Assembly (NCBI GenBank): GCA_900450455.1
Contig: UGGN01000001.1
Span: 1 to 64,000, forward strand
Source: [Eubacterium] infirmum
GTDB taxonomy: Bacteria; Bacillota; Clostridia; Peptostreptococcales; Anaerovoracaceae
DNA: 64,000 nucleotides
Reading direction: 5' to 3'
The position numbers and the translations under genes are program-made. The number at the start of each line of letters is the position of its first letter. The first letter of the stretch is position 1. This document shows positions 51,836 to 61,742 of the stretch, piece after piece. Under the pieces are notes generated by a model that was given only the letters and a program-made list of their open reading frames with translations, ran no database searches and was not told where the DNA came from.

Positions 51836-53194
51836 ATGGATAAGAAACTTTCCACAAAAAATTATGTATTACTTGCCTCCCTCCTATTCGGACTGTTCTT
51901 TGGAGCGGGAAATCTGATATTCCCGGCACTTATGGGGCAGATGGCAGGCGAACACACAGCAGCGGCTACTCTTGGCTTCGTTATTACGGGCGTTGGATTA
52001 CCACTGCTGGGTATTATCGCAATTTCACTGTCTCGAAGTGAGGGTCTTTACGACCTGGGTTGCAAAGTATCCAGACCGTACAGTTTATTTTTTACTTGCC
52101 TTCTATATCTAACAATAGGACCATTCTTCGCAATTCCCAGAACTGCGACAGTTCCTTACACAGTAGGTGTAGTACCGGCACTTCATAAGGATTCACCTGT
52201 AGTGCTTGGAATCTTCTCACTCTGCTTCTTTGCAGTAGTTCTATGGTTCGCGCTAAGACCATCGAACATCCTTGATAATGTAGGTAAGTACATAAATCCA
52301 ATATTTCTGGTATTCCTGGCAGTGCTTCTGGTTATGTGTTTCGTTAACCCGATGGGTTCGATTTCGAGCGCAAAGCCAACAGGTGAATATGTAACACACC
52401 CATTCTTCAGGGGCTTTGTTGAAGGTTACAACACAATGGATGCACTGGCTTCGCTGGCATTCGGAATAATCATCATCAACTCTGTGAGAAATCTTGGAGT
52501 TAAGGAGCCTAAGAACATAGCTAAATCAACTGCTTTCGCAGGTGTGGGATGTGCGGTTCTCATGGCAGTTATCTACTTCGCGCTTGTATTTGCCGGTGCA
52601 CAGTCAAGAGGAATCTTTAAAGTTCAGCCGGATGGTGGAACACTGCTTAACAAAATAGCTGACCACTACATGGGTGGCCTAGGTGCAACATTCCTAGCTA
52701 TAACAATCACTCTTGCCTGTCTTAAAACTGCAATCGGTCTCGTTACAGCATGTGCAGAAACTTTCGGAAAGATGTTTCCTAACAAGCTTTCCTACAAGGC
52801 GTGGGCAACACTGTTTACAGCAGTCTCATTCCTGTTTGCTAACTTCGGACTTGTTAAGATTATCGCATATTCAATACCGGTATTGATGTTCCTATATCCA
52901 CTGACAATAGCTATCATCTTAGTCAGTGTGATTGGCGGACTATTCAAGTATAATCCGACAGTTTACAGATGGACTATCGGATTCACAATGATTCCTGCCA
53001 TCTTCGACGGACTTAAGAGCCTCCCAGCAGAGACTGTTGCTGCTCTTCACCTAGACGGAGCTTTGAAAAAAATCGCCGAAATTCTTCCGCTTTCAGACAT
53101 CGGAATGGATTGGGTAGTACCATCACTAATCGGTTTCGTAGTCGGATTACTGCTCTATCTTGTAAAGAAGGATAAAGGTACAGCAACCGCTTAA
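51836..53194 (+). CDS. brnQ: Branched-chain amino acid:cation symporter BrnQ (452 aa)
   Basis: LIVCS family. SLLFGLFFGAGNLIFPALMGQ region at the first helix, GVGLPLLGIIAISLSRSEG, RTATVPYTVGVVP, and about 12 segments. AAAGGGG lies before the ATG. It imports leucine, isoleucine and valine with Na+ or H+. Single-gene unit with its own promoter and terminator. No leucine T-box is seen in the 150-nt leader. Confidence 0.92.
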   Translation: MDKKLSTKNYVLLASLLFGLFFGAGNLIFPALMGQMAGEHTAAATLGFVITGVGLPLLGIIAISLSRSEGLYDLGCKVSRPYSLFFTCLLYLTIGPFFAIPRTATVPYTVGVVPALHKDSPVVLGIFSLCFFAVVLWFALRPSNILDNVGKYINPIFLVFLAVLLVMCFVNPMGSISSAKPTGEYVTHPFFRGFVEGYNTMDALASLAFGIIIINSVRNLGVKEPKNIAKSTAFAGVGCAVLMAVIYFALVFAGAQSRGIFKVQPDGGTLLNKIADHYMGGLGATFLAITITLACLKTAIGLVTACAETFGKMFPNKLSYKAWATLFTAVSFLFANFGLVKIIAYSIPVLMFLYPLTIAIILVSVIGGLFKYNPTVYRWTIGFTMIPAIFDGLKSLPAETVAALHLDGALKKIAEILPLSDIGMDWVVPSLIGFVVGLLLYLVKKDKGTATA

Positions 53195-53222
53195 TTAGAG
53201 AAAATCCTAATACGATTAAAAG

Positions 53223-53260
53223 AAAAATAGTGCAACTGTATGAAGTGCACTATTTTTTTC
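53223..53260. terminator. Bidirectional terminator between brnQ and the ClC gene
   Basis: AAAAATAGTGCA / TGCACTATTTTT arms with an 11-nt loop and a T7 tract. The ClC stop codon lies inside it. Confidence 0.88.
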
Positions 53261-54638
53261 TTCTCTTTATATGTTTATTCTTCTTTGCTGCGCTGAGCAT
53301 CTTTCTATACGCTCTCTTGCTCTTCTGGCTTACAAGCCTTCCTATGGCCTCCGGCTCATGTCTCCTAACCATTTGATTTTGATTTGTCCACATCTCTATA
53401 GGTTTTGCCTGAAGCTTCGAATAGAGTATCTTCTGACTCGAGTAAAGCCCGTTATATCCCGAACAGAGGTAGCCCATGAAGCTTGCTATGGCAAACATTT
53501 GCACTCCTCCCCCTCCAAAGCACTCTATGGCTAGACATATCGGTGCTATCATCGTATTTGTCGCTCCGCCGAATAATGCTACCATTGCGAGCGCTGCACC
53601 GAAAGATGATGGTATACCCAGCAGTGGTGCGAAAACTGCGCCGAAGCTGCTTCCGATGAAGAATAGCGGCAGAATTTCTCCGCCTTTGAATCCTGCCCCG
53701 AGCGTTATTGCTGTGAACAGAATTTTAAGTATGAACGCGAAATAGCCTTCATTGCCACCTGAAAGCATCGTTGCTATTGTTTCACCACCTGCTCCGTTAT
53801 AGGTGTCTTTACCTACTAAAAGACTTAAAATGATTATAATTATCGCTCCTGTGACTACTCTTATATATGCATTGTTGAATAACTCATCATACATTGCGTG
53901 TATCAGCCTATAGCTATTACACATAAGTGTGGATACAAGTCCGCAAAGAGATGCTAAAACAAGAATTTTGAGCATCAGATATGGCGTTGTCGCAGGTATG
54001 TTTATGTGGAAGCAAAAGGAAACTACACCGAGCTTTGTTGCAATCCAGTAAGCCGTATACGAAGACATGAAACATGGGAAGACAGCCATCTGGTAGAGGT
54101 GTCCGACTTTGATAAACATTACGACAAACACAGTTGCAGCTAGTGGTGTGCCGAATATGGCGGCAAAGAATGCTGCCATGCCTGCCATGGTTGCTATTCT
54201 GAGGTTCTCTGCACGAAGCCGTGACTTTCTGCCTATGAAATTACCTATACCACCGCCTAGCTGGAGTGCTGCCCCCTCCTTGCCGGCAGAACCGCCGCAC
54301 AGGTGAGTCAAAACCGTAGCTACAAAAATAGCAGGAACCAGCCTGGTCCTAACCGGCGCACTATCATGCACGGAATCTATGATATCATCGGTTCCCTTGC
54401 CCTCAAGCCCCAGTTTTCGGTACATATAGACTATTATTATTCCTGCAAACGGAAGTAAATATAGCAGCCAATCATGCTTCTTGCGAAATATATTCGCATA
54501 TAACACACCGTTGTAAAACAAAGCCCCGACAATACCGCAAATAATTCCGATTACAATCGCAATAAGGCTCCATCGAAGGATGAGTTTTACATACTGCTTA
54601 ACGTATTCAGTCTGGGTATATCGTTGATTTTGTTTCAA
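53250..54638 (-). CDS. ClC-family chloride channel / antiporter (462 aa)
   Basis: About 10-12 membrane segments. CGGSAGKEGAALQLGGGIGN corresponds to the ClC GxGREGP-type selectivity stretch and keeps the gating glutamate; GAGFKGGEILPLFFIG is the second conserved loop (GxFxP-like but with GE-I-LP). The classical GSGIP motif is not evident. TTG start, 5 nt after AAGGAG. The C-terminus is long and basic with no CBS domains. Confidence 0.85.
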   Translation of the reverse strand: MKQNQRYTQTEYVKQYVKLILRWSLIAIVIGIICGIVGALFYNGVLYANIFRKKHDWLLYLLPFAGIIIVYMYRKLGLEGKGTDDIIDSVHDSAPVRTRLVPAIFVATVLTHLCGGSAGKEGAALQLGGGIGNFIGRKSRLRAENLRIATMAGMAAFFAAIFGTPLAATVFVVMFIKVGHLYQMAVFPCFMSSYTAYWIATKLGVVSFCFHINIPATTPYLMLKILVLASLCGLVSTLMCNSYRLIHAMYDELFNNAYIRVVTGAIIIIILSLLVGKDTYNGAGGETIATMLSGGNEGYFAFILKILFTAITLGAGFKGGEILPLFFIGSSFGAVFAPLLGIPSSFGAALAMVALFGGATNTMIAPICLAIECFGGGGVQMFAIASFMGYLCSGYNGLYSSQKILYSKLQAKPIEMWTNQNQMVRRHEPEAIGRLVSQKSKRAYRKMLSAAKKNKHIKRRKK

Positions 54639-54656
54639 GACCGCTCCTTATATTAT

Positions 54657-56171
54657 TTAATTACTGTATAAATTTGTTGTGACATATTCCGGATCGCATG
54701 TAACGTCGATTCCAAGAGAGGAAAGCGTCTGCTCATCCCTGTCCGAAAGTATTGCCGTGCAGTGCGCCCTGCATCCGTGAAGCAATGAAAGTTTACTAGC
54801 CGCAATCCTGGCCTTTTCATCCGTAACTCCGGAAACCGTGAGAGCCATCAAAATTTCCTCGCAGTTCAGGCTGCTCCTGTCGTAGCCTAGCACATCCGTC
54901 TTAAGATGCTGCGTCGTTTCAAGAACCTTCGGCTCTATCAAAAGCAGCTCGTCATTCATGTCCGCCAGATATTTAATTGAGTTCAAAACTACAGCTGCTG
55001 CCGCAACCATTCGTCTTGAGCTTCTTCCCGTTATAACATGTCCATCCGGCATCTCCATGGCCATGACCACAGCGTTCTCGTACTTATCACAAAGTTCCCT
55101 CTTGTACTCTGCGTAGTCTCTAGCCTCCTGAACAACGACTCTGTCTCCTACGGACTTGCCTACTTCCTTCATCAAAAGCTCCGCCCTGTCTAGGGAATCA
55201 CTATCAATCTTACCCTTCTTGAAGTCGACTGCCGCTATCAGAAATCTTCTAATTATCTCTTGGCACGAAGCCTCCTGACATACCTCATCATCGGTTATGC
55301 AAAATCCTACACGGTTTACACCCATATCTGTTGGAGACTGATATTCCGCTTTTTCGCCTGTAATCTTTTCGATTATACGCTTAACTACCGGAAATACCTC
55401 AATATCTCTATTGTAGTTAATAGCCTTCTCTCCATAGGCCTCCAGATGGAAAGGATCTATCATGTTCACATCTTTAAGATCTACTGTTGCCGATTCATAA
55501 GCGAGGTTAACAGGATGCTTTAGTGGTAGGTTCCAAACCGGGAAGGTCTCAAACTTTGCATATCTAACCTTATGTCCACGCATGTAGTCGTGATATAGCT
55601 GAGATAAACATGTTGCAAGCTTTCCTGAGCCTCCACCGGGTCCGGTTACGACGACTAGTGGCTTTGTAACTTCTATATATGGATTTGCACCATAGCCCTC
55701 TTCACTTACAATTGTATCTACATCCGTAGGATATCCCTTAGTGAAGTAATGTTTATAGGTCTTAATTCCGCGTCTTTCGAGCTTTTTGATGAACATGTCC
55801 ACCGCCGGAGCATGTTCATATCTCGTTATAACCACACTGTTTATATCTAAATCGTACTTTCTGAATGTATCTATAAGTCTCAGTACCTCAAGGTCATATG
55901 TTATGCCGAAGTCATGTCTCGTTTTGTTCGTCGTTATATCTCCGGAATAGATGCAAATAATCACCTCTGCCGAATTCTTCATCTTCTGCAGAAGCTTAAT
56001 CTTCGCATTCTCATCAAAGCCCGGAAGCACCCTCATCGCATGCTTATCGTGAACCAGCTTGCCACCAAACTCAAGGTAAAGCCTCTCTCCTTGCTTTTCG
56101 TTGATTCTCTGCATTATGTAATGCGATTGTTCTTCTAAATATTTTTCTGAATCAAAACCTAATTTGTACAT
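54657..56171 (-). CDS. DUF1846 family protein (504 aa)
   Basis: It matches the DUF1846 family throughout: [60 protein letters not shown] (a P-loop-like stretch), [20 protein letters not shown]. The family is conserved in Firmicutes; a nucleotide-binding role has been suggested but its function is not established. GGGAGG lies before the ATG. It is about 15 nt downstream of the small membrane ORF. Confidence 0.85.
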   Translation of the reverse strand: MYKLGFDSEKYLEEQSHYIMQRINEKQGERLYLEFGGKLVHDKHAMRVLPGFDENAKIKLLQKMKNSAEVIICIYSGDITTNKTRHDFGITYDLEVLRLIDTFRKYDLDINSVVITRYEHAPAVDMFIKKLERRGIKTYKHYFTKGYPTDVDTIVSEEGYGANPYIEVTKPLVVVTGPGGGSGKLATCLSQLYHDYMRGHKVRYAKFETFPVWNLPLKHPVNLAYESATVDLKDVNMIDPFHLEAYGEKAINYNRDIEVFPVVKRIIEKITGEKAEYQSPTDMGVNRVGFCITDDEVCQEASCQEIIRRFLIAAVDFKKGKIDSDSLDRAELLMKEVGKSVGDRVVVQEARDYAEYKRELCDKYENAVVMAMEMPDGHVITGRSSRRMVAAAAVVLNSIKYLADMNDELLLIEPKVLETTQHLKTDVLGYDRSSLNCEEILMALTVSGVTDEKARIAASKLSLLHGCRAHCTAILSDRDEQTLSSLGIDVTCDPEYVTTNLYSN

Positions 56172-56186
56172 AGAGACGCCTCCCGC

Positions 56187-56288
56187 CTACACTAACAATT
56201 GGAAAGAAAGAACTACTGTGGTTCCAACCATAGTAAGTATGATAACCACTACTACTATTCTTGCCACCCATCTTTGAAATCTGTTCAT
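56187..56288 (-). CDS. 33-residue single-span membrane peptide, DUF4044-like
   Basis: A short frame (ATG 56288, stop 56187-56189) encodes MNRFQRWVARIVVVVIILTM followed by about 13 more hydrophobic residues. The site AGGTG lies 5 nt upstream, beginning at the last base of the DUF1934 stop codon. A short basic head with one membrane helix resembles the tiny DUF4044 proteins. It sits between the DUF1934 and DUF1846 genes in the same direction. Too short for routine gene finding, so easily missed. Confidence 0.6.
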   Translation of the reverse strand: MNRFQRWVARIVVVVIILTMVGTTVVLSFQLLV

Positions 56289-56296
56289 AACCACAC

Positions 56297-56725
56297 CTAC
56301 TGCATTATCTCTATCGCAAGTTCATTGCGACCTTCTATCATTCCCCTAAGACTGATATCGTATTCAAGGGTTATCTTGCCGTAGCCCTCCGGCGAAAGCT
56401 CTCTTTTGATGCTGTTCGTCAAAACCTCAAGCGACATAGGCCCATACGGTGTACTGTAATTGCTTTTAAAACGTTTTCCGGTCTCAAATTCCAGTACCGA
56501 ACCGTATTCGCTTGAATCTCCTATTCTCTTCATTCTCAAGCTTGTATCCGTCAGCTTAAGACTGGTCTTGCATCCCGGGAACCCCGAAAACTCACTCTCC
56601 TCATATATATAATACTTAGCTCCGCCTTTATCGAACATCATGCCGTCACTCACAAATTCGAGTTCTTCTTCAACATTGTCGCCGACAAAACGCTTACCTG
56701 TAATCTTTATCGTGATATCCTTCAT
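56297..56725 (-). CDS. DUF1934 calycin-like protein (142 aa)
   Basis: Beta-rich lipocalin-like protein (YwiB/DUF1934). ELEFVSDGMMFDKGGAKYYI, YEESEFSGFPGCKTSLKLTD and TPYGPMSLEVLTNSIKREL are typical. No signal peptide. First gene of a unit with the 33-aa peptide and DUF1846. Function unknown. Confidence 0.85.
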   Translation of the reverse strand: MKDITIKITGKRFVGDNVEEELEFVSDGMMFDKGGAKYYIYEESEFSGFPGCKTSLKLTDTSLRMKRIGDSSEYGSVLEFETGKRFKSNYSTPYGPMSLEVLTNSIKRELSPEGYGKITLEYDISLRGMIEGRNELAIEIMQ

Positions 56726-56965
56726 ATCATTACTGTCCTTTCACAAACTCAATTTGCTATTATACCACAAATAAAAGATTTTTGTCATTTAGCAAGCAAA
56801 AAACTTCTGTGTTAATCAAATATTTTGCTTTTATAAACAGCTAAACTCTGATAATATCAAAATATATGAAATCATTGCACAGGGTTAACCCTTTTATCAC
56901 AAAAAAGCCATATATCTTAATTATAATCATACCATAAATTAGTAAACTAACAAGGAGGTAAGCTT

Positions 56966-58531
56966 ATGGATCACAACAATGATTACATACCACCATTTGG
57001 CAACAATGATGAAATAACTCCCCTAGATGAAAATCCATCGGATGTAACAGAAGCCAGCAGTAGTGAGCCATCGGATGTAACAGAAGCTAGCAGTAGCGAG
57101 CCATCAAATGTAGATGGTACTTTTTATAACGATACGGCACCAACAGATTCTGAGCAAGACTCAACATCTGACTTTGAATTTGATTCTGACTCGACATCCA
57201 CAAATACATCATATAATGCTTCGCACACCGAATGGGAGCCTGTACCTGAAATTCCCGGCTATGAAAGAGCCTCATTTTCAAATACATCGTTTAATGAGTC
57301 AAGCAACCCTTTCGAACAGGAAAGACAGTTTAATACATCGAGAAGTTTTGAAAACTACTCATATGATCCTTCGCAACTTCGGAGCTTTGACAGAAAATCC
57401 ACAAACGATAACGGTGGCAATCCTAAACCAAAGTCAAAGAAATCTCCTGCTTACATTACAAAGAAAGCTTTTATTATCTGCTTAATCTGCGCAATGCTGG
57501 GAACTTCCGGCATAACAATCGGAGGACTTAAGCTAGCGGGTGCATTTAACGGTTCATCCGGCGGAAACCATATTTCTGCTACAGACTACAAACTAACAAA
57601 ATCCACCGGAACGACCAGGCCTGTCAAAGAAATCGTTTCAATGAACGAAAATGCTGTCGTTGAAATACAAACCGAAAAGTCAAGTGGCGACTCGTGGATT
57701 AAGAACTACGTAACCAAGGGCGCAGGTTCAGGTGTAATAATTGACAGCGACGGCTACATAATGACTTGTAATCATGTAATTGACGGTGCTTCAAACATAA
57801 TCGTAAAGCTGAAGGATGGTACGACCAAGAAGGCAAAGGTTGTCGGTGCCGACAGTCAGAGCGACATTGCAGTTCTTAAGATAGATGGTTCAGGCTATAC
57901 AGCAGCAAAGTACGGTGATAGCGACTCTATATCAGTAGGTGATCAGGCAGTTGCCATCGGGAACCCACTTGGTGAACTTGGAGGAAGCGTTTCAGCAGGT
58001 ATCATCAGCGCACGCGATAGACAAATTGAAGTTGATGGAAAGACAATGAAGCTCTTGCAGACCGACACTTCAATCAATCCGGGAAATTCGGGCGGCGGTC
58101 TCTTTGATGGTCAAGGTAACTTAATCGGAATTGTAGTTGCCAAGTCATCCGGTTCCAACGTTGAAGGCCTTGGATTTGCAATCCCAATTAACACCGCCTC
58201 TAAAATCGCAAAGGATTTAATTCAAAACGGTAAAGTTACAGGACGCGCAATGATAGGAGTTAAAATCGTAGATTTAACGAAAACAGAAGATGCACAAAAG
58301 TATGGTGTAAATACACCCGGTGTGTATATAGATGATGTTGTTTCGAACCGGGCAAAACAAGCGGGACTAAAGTCCGGAGACATGATTCAGTCTGTTGGAA
58401 AGACAAAGATAACGTCGGCTTCCAGCCTTAGGGCAGAACTCGACAAGTACAAGCCCGGCGACCGGGTAAAAATAACAGTTTTGCGGAATGAAAAGTCCGT
58501 AGAAATCACTCTAGTCCTCTCGGAAGGTTAA
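56966..58531 (+). CDS. HtrA/DegP-type membrane serine protease with PDZ domain (521 aa)
   Basis: Envelope quality-control protease. Residues 1-165 are a cytoplasmic, Ser/Asn/Asp-rich head that begins with 11-residue tandem repeats. A membrane segment lies at about 168-192 (KAFIICLICAMLGTSGITIG). The trypsin-like domain has His in MTCNHVIDGAS, Asp in SDIAVLKID and Ser in NPGNSGGGLFD. One PDZ domain follows (VVSNRAKQAGLKSGDMIQSV). AAGGAGG lies before the ATG. A strong terminator follows. Confidence 0.92.
   Translation: MDHNNDYIPPFGNNDEITPLDENPSDVTEASSSEPSDVTEASSSEPSNVDGTFYNDTAPTDSEQDSTSDFEFDSDSTSTNTSYNASHTEWEPVPEIPGYERASFSNTSFNESSNPFEQERQFNTSRSFENYSYDPSQLRSFDRKSTNDNGGNPKPKSKKSPAYITKKAFIICLICAMLGTSGITIGGLKLAGAFNGSSGGNHISATDYKLTKSTGTTRPVKEIVSMNENAVVEIQTEKSSGDSWIKNYVTKGAGSGVIIDSDGYIMTCNHVIDGASNIIVKLKDGTTKKAKVVGADSQSDIAVLKIDGSGYTAAKYGDSDSISVGDQAVAIGNPLGELGGSVSAGIISARDRQIEVDGKTMKLLQTDTSINPGNSGGGLFDGQGNLIGIVVAKSSGSNVEGLGFAIPINTASKIAKDLIQNGKVTGRAMIGVKIVDLTKTEDAQKYGVNTPGVYIDDVVSNRAKQAGLKSGDMIQSVGKTKITSASSLRAELDKYKPGDRVKITVLRNEKSVEITLVLSEG
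57035..57112 (+). repeat. 33-bp tandem repeat in the HtrA head
   Basis: Two 33-bp units (57035-57067 and 57068-57100) differ at only two positions, and a partial third follows. They encode PSDVTEASSSE repeats in the disordered cytoplasmic head. Confidence 0.85.
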
Positions 58532-58555
58532 TATAAATTAATATAGCTGTATTGC

Positions 58556-58597
58556 AAAAGCCTCAAGATTTCAGTGTCTTGAGGCTTTTGTTTTGTT
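58556..58597 (+). terminator. Terminator after the HtrA gene
   Basis: AAAAGCCTCAAGA / TCTTGAGGCTTTT arms, then GTTTTGTTT. Confidence 0.9.
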
Positions 58598-58676
58598 TAT
58601 ATTAAGTTTAGATTTCAGATTCTTAATCTTAGGCGCAGTTTTCTATGGATAGTTTTGTTACTAAATTCCCCTTAGA

Positions 58677-59372
58677 TTAGAATTCTCTCTTATCGCGAAA
58701 GCCGGTTTTACCGCCCTCGATAACAAATGCTCTGAGTGCCTTGATATGCTCTGAAACAACTCGTCTTGCCTCTGTGCTGTCACCACTCTTGAGCGCTGCA
58801 ATAATACCTCTGTGTTCGCTAGGCATGTTCTCATAGCGCGAAAAATCGTCATAGTATATATATCTGAATCTCAAAGCCAGTTCCTGAGCCATTGTGCTGA
58901 ACTTTACAAGAGTGTTGTTTCCCGTAATCTCGACAATTTCCTTGTGGAACTGCTCGTCACAGAAAATCATTTGCTCTGTATCGTTGTGCTTAACAGCAAG
59001 TTCATAGTTGTCTGTAATATTCTCCAAACGATTGATTTCTTCAGGAGTGATACGCTTTGCCGCAAGCTCAGCCGAAAAACCTTCAAGTTCTTCTCTAACA
59101 TCCAGCAAATCCACCATCTCATCTATAGAAACATCAGATGCATAAGCACCGTGTCTTGGCTGAATCGTAACTAAGCCTTCCTTCTCGAGCTTACGAATCG
59201 CTTCTCTAATCGGCGTACGGCTAACCCCCATCTGATTTGAGAGGTCTACCTCCATAAGCCTCGTGCCGGGAACAATGCGACCCGTCATAATATTCCTCTT
59301 CAATTCCTCATATACAACTTCTCTGAGAGGTCTGTGGCTACCAATATCCATTTTTACATCCTGTAGGTCCAT
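58677..59372 (-). CDS. GntR-family regulator, FadR/FCD subfamily (231 aa)
   Basis: N-terminal winged helix (VVYEELKRNIMTGRIVPGTR, VSRTPIREAIRKLEKEGLV). A helical FCD domain follows at about 85-220 (LLDVREELEGFSAELAAKRI, DEQFHKEIVEITGN) with the Asp/His metal-site pattern. Start at 59372, 6 nt after GGAG. It follows ispE by 28 nt and is last in the operon. Ligand unknown (often an organic acid). Confidence 0.88.
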   Translation of the reverse strand: MDLQDVKMDIGSHRPLREVVYEELKRNIMTGRIVPGTRLMEVDLSNQMGVSRTPIREAIRKLEKEGLVTIQPRHGAYASDVSIDEMVDLLDVREELEGFSAELAAKRITPEEINRLENITDNYELAVKHNDTEQMIFCDEQFHKEIVEITGNNTLVKFSTMAQELALRFRYIYYDDFSRYENMPSEHRGIIAALKSGDSTEARRVVSEHIKALRAFVIEGGKTGFRDKREF

Positions 59373-59400
59373 AAAAATCTCCATTCTGATTCAATAAGTT

Positions 59401-60378
59401 CTATATCATTGTCCTTGCCCAAAAAGCAAAACAAGATTTCTCTTTAAAAGTTGCCGCATACTTCTTAGCCTGATTATTGCTATCAAAGATTGCAAACACC
59501 GTCGGCCCGCTACCACTCATCAGCACTTTCTTCGCACCCTCGCATGTCTCACTCATAAAGTGCTTCAGCTCCGCAACCTCCGGATACTCCTTCAGCGTAA
59601 ATTCCTCCAAAACATTTATCATCTCAGAATATGCTGCAGACTTATCCCCATATCTCAAAGCTCTACAAAGCTTATCATTATTAGGTCTATCGCTTATCGT
59701 ACATTCATCAATCCCGGCAAACACTGTTCTGGTGGAAATGCTAAGCCTTGGTGTTACGACAAGTATGCTTGACTTCAGCGGTCTCACCTTGCTTAACTCA
59801 GTACCTGTTCCCCTTGCTCTCGCACAAGTCGAAGCAATATCAGAATACCTGATATTCTCAGGCAAGACCCGGTTGCTCTTTGCCTGTGCAATCAAGCAAA
59901 ATGGTATATCAGATCCAAGCTTTGCGCCCTGTTCACAGAGTTCCTCCAGAGAAAGCCCCAGCTCCCACATAGCATTTAGTCCGTGCATTATTGCCGCTGC
60001 ATTTCCACTTCCACCGGCCATACCGGCAGCAACCGGAATTCTCTTCTTTATGAAGATTTCGATGAGGCCTTTAGGCTCCACTCTGTCTCCATATTCATTT
60101 ATCATCAGCTCTGCTGCCTTCCATGCAAGGTTGTACCTGTTGTTTGGTAGATATCTAAGGTTTGTTCTGAGATAGATTTGAAAGCCATCCGGATTTACTT
60201 CAAAGCTATCAATCGCCTCTGCCGTTATTTCATCTGTAAATCTAATGCTTATCTCATCCCTGAGCGATATCTGTTGCATCACCATGTCTACCGGATGCAT
60301 GCCATTTTTCATTACATCTCCGACATCGATAGAAAGGTTAATCTTCGCGTAGGAAAAAAGCATAATCGTCTTTTCCAC
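59401..60378 (-). CDS. ispE: 4-diphosphocytidyl-2-C-methyl-D-erythritol kinase IspE (325 aa)
   Basis: GHMP kinase of the MEP isoprenoid pathway. SYAKINLSIDV at the N-terminus, ATP loop PVAAGMAGGSGNAAAIMHGL, and MSGSGPTVFAIFD in the C-terminal domain. It starts with GTG, 6 nt after GGAGG. The length is slightly above the usual 280-300. In an operon with tadA and the Ig-like protein upstream and gntR downstream. Confidence 0.92.
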   Translation of the reverse strand: MEKTIMLFSYAKINLSIDVGDVMKNGMHPVDMVMQQISLRDEISIRFTDEITAEAIDSFEVNPDGFQIYLRTNLRYLPNNRYNLAWKAAELMINEYGDRVEPKGLIEIFIKKRIPVAAGMAGGSGNAAAIMHGLNAMWELGLSLEELCEQGAKLGSDIPFCLIAQAKSNRVLPENIRYSDIASTCARARGTGTELSKVRPLKSSILVVTPRLSISTRTVFAGIDECTISDRPNNDKLCRALRYGDKSAAYSEMINVLEEFTLKEYPEVAELKHFMSETCEGAKKVLMSGSGPTVFAIFDSNNQAKKYAATFKEKSCFAFWARTMI

Positions 60379-60417
60379 TTATTGCCTCCAAATACGCTCT
60401 ACTGCAAAATCAAAATC

Positions 60418-61275
60418 TTACTTCTTCTTGTTCTTAGCTCTTCTCTTAGCGAGACGCTCTTCCTCTGCAGCCTTTGCCTCTGCAATAGCCTTACGTCCCG
60501 TTATATATCTTCCGCCTGCTTCAGATATAGGTCTTGGTCTCTTTACCTTGAAGTTACCGTTATCCTCTTCCTCATACTCCTCGTAATCATCCTCTTCAGC
60601 TTCCTTAGCGGCCTTTCTGGCAGCCTTCTTAGCAGCCTTAGCCTCTTCTTTTTCGTGCTGAGCGATTACCTCGCTAACAGGTCTGCCCGTTCTCTTCGCT
60701 TCCTTGTATGGGTTAAACGGAGCATTTGCCGTATCTGAGTCTTCATCCTCTTCCTGATGTTTCTTAGCTTGTCTGCTTGTAAAGAAGAACATACCGAACA
60801 TCATAACCACCATCATAACTAGGTAAATCTTAGTATTTAGACTCTGGTTCAGTGTCTTAAATGTAATCTTCTGATCCTTACCAAGCGTATTTCCATCATT
60901 ATCGACGAATTTCTTCGAAATAACCAGCGTGTACTTGCTGTCACCCTTTATAGCATTCTTCTTAGCATTTACTGTATCGTAAAGCACTAGAACCTGCCCC
61001 TTAACATCAGGATTGTAATACACCTTGATAGGAAGTGCCTTTCCCTTTGAATCTAGAATCTTAAAACACTTTGAGTTAGCTTTCTGATTCTCCTTCTTGT
61101 TCACCTTATTGTTAAAAGTGAGCTTGACGCCGACGTTCTCTATAGATGTATTCTTCTGTCCATCCTTAGGGTAACTTTCCTTTAGCTCAAGCTTACCGCT
61201 TTCTGCAAATGCAAACGAGGTAAATATCATCACAATCAATGCTGTTAGGCAAATTCTGATACTCGTTTTCTTCAT
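60418..61275 (-). CDS. Exported Ig-like (Big_5) domain protein with membrane anchor and charged tail (285 aa)
   Basis: Signal peptide at 1-24 (CLTALIVMIFTSFAFA). One Ig-like domain follows at about 30-140 with the Big_5 pattern SYPKDGQKNTSIENVGVKLT, FNNKV and DNDGNTLGKDQKITF. A membrane segment lies at about 150-167 (IYLVMMVVMMFGMFFF). The tail of about 115 residues is cytoplasmic and extremely charged, rich in Lys, Ala and Glu, with an acidic EEDDYEEYEEED block. The ATG overlaps the tadA stop by one base. Function unknown. Confidence 0.78.
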   Translation of the reverse strand: MKKTSIRICLTALIVMIFTSFAFAESGKLELKESYPKDGQKNTSIENVGVKLTFNNKVNKKENQKANSKCFKILDSKGKALPIKVYYNPDVKGQVLVLYDTVNAKKNAIKGDSKYTLVISKKFVDNDGNTLGKDQKITFKTLNQSLNTKIYLVMMVVMMFGMFFFTSRQAKKHQEEDEDSDTANAPFNPYKEAKRTGRPVSEVIAQHEKEEAKAAKKAARKAAKEAEEDDYEEYEEEDNGNFKVKRPRPISEAGGRYITGRKAIAEAKAAEEERLAKRRAKNKKK

Positions 61276-61742
61276 TATTCTTCCTCCGGTTTTTTCGTTT
61301 TATTTCGTAGGTTGCGAAAGAATTCGCGTACAAGCTGCGAACTTTCCTCTGCCATTATCCCTCTATCCACTGCAATTTGGTGATTTAATCTGTCATCCTG
61401 CACGATATTGAAAACCGATCCACAAGCTCCGGTCTTCAGATCATCCGCGCCTATATATAGATGTTCGATTCGCGACCACACGAGCGCACCCGCACACATA
61501 CTGCACGGCTCCATAGTCACATACATATCGCAGCCTGTCAGTCTCCAGCCTCGCAAAAGCTTAGCCGCCTCCCTAATTGCTATCATCTCAGCATGCGCTG
61601 TCGGATCCTTCGTAGTTTCGGTCAAATTATGGCCTCTCGAAATGATTTCGCCATCCTTAACAATAACTGCACCAACAGGTATTTCTCCCATCTCGGCAGC
61701 TTTCCTAGCCTCCTTAAGAGCCTCTTTCATATAATTACTCAT
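61275..61742 (-). CDS. tadA: tRNA-adenosine(34) deaminase TadA (155 aa)
   Basis: Converts A34 to inosine in tRNA-Arg. Zinc deaminase motifs are complete: TAHAEMIAIREAAK (HAE) and MEPCSMCAGALVWSRI (PCxxC). I used ATG 61742 (MSNYMKEAL); the ribosome site is weak, and 61730 or an upstream codon are possible. Coupled to the Ig-like gene. Confidence 0.88.
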   Translation of the reverse strand: MSNYMKEALKEARKAAEMGEIPVGAVIVKDGEIISRGHNLTETTKDPTAHAEMIAIREAAKLLRGWRLTGCDMYVTMEPCSMCAGALVWSRIEHLYIGADDLKTGACGSVFNIVQDDRLNHQIAVDRGIMAEESSQLVREFFRNLRNKTKKPEEE

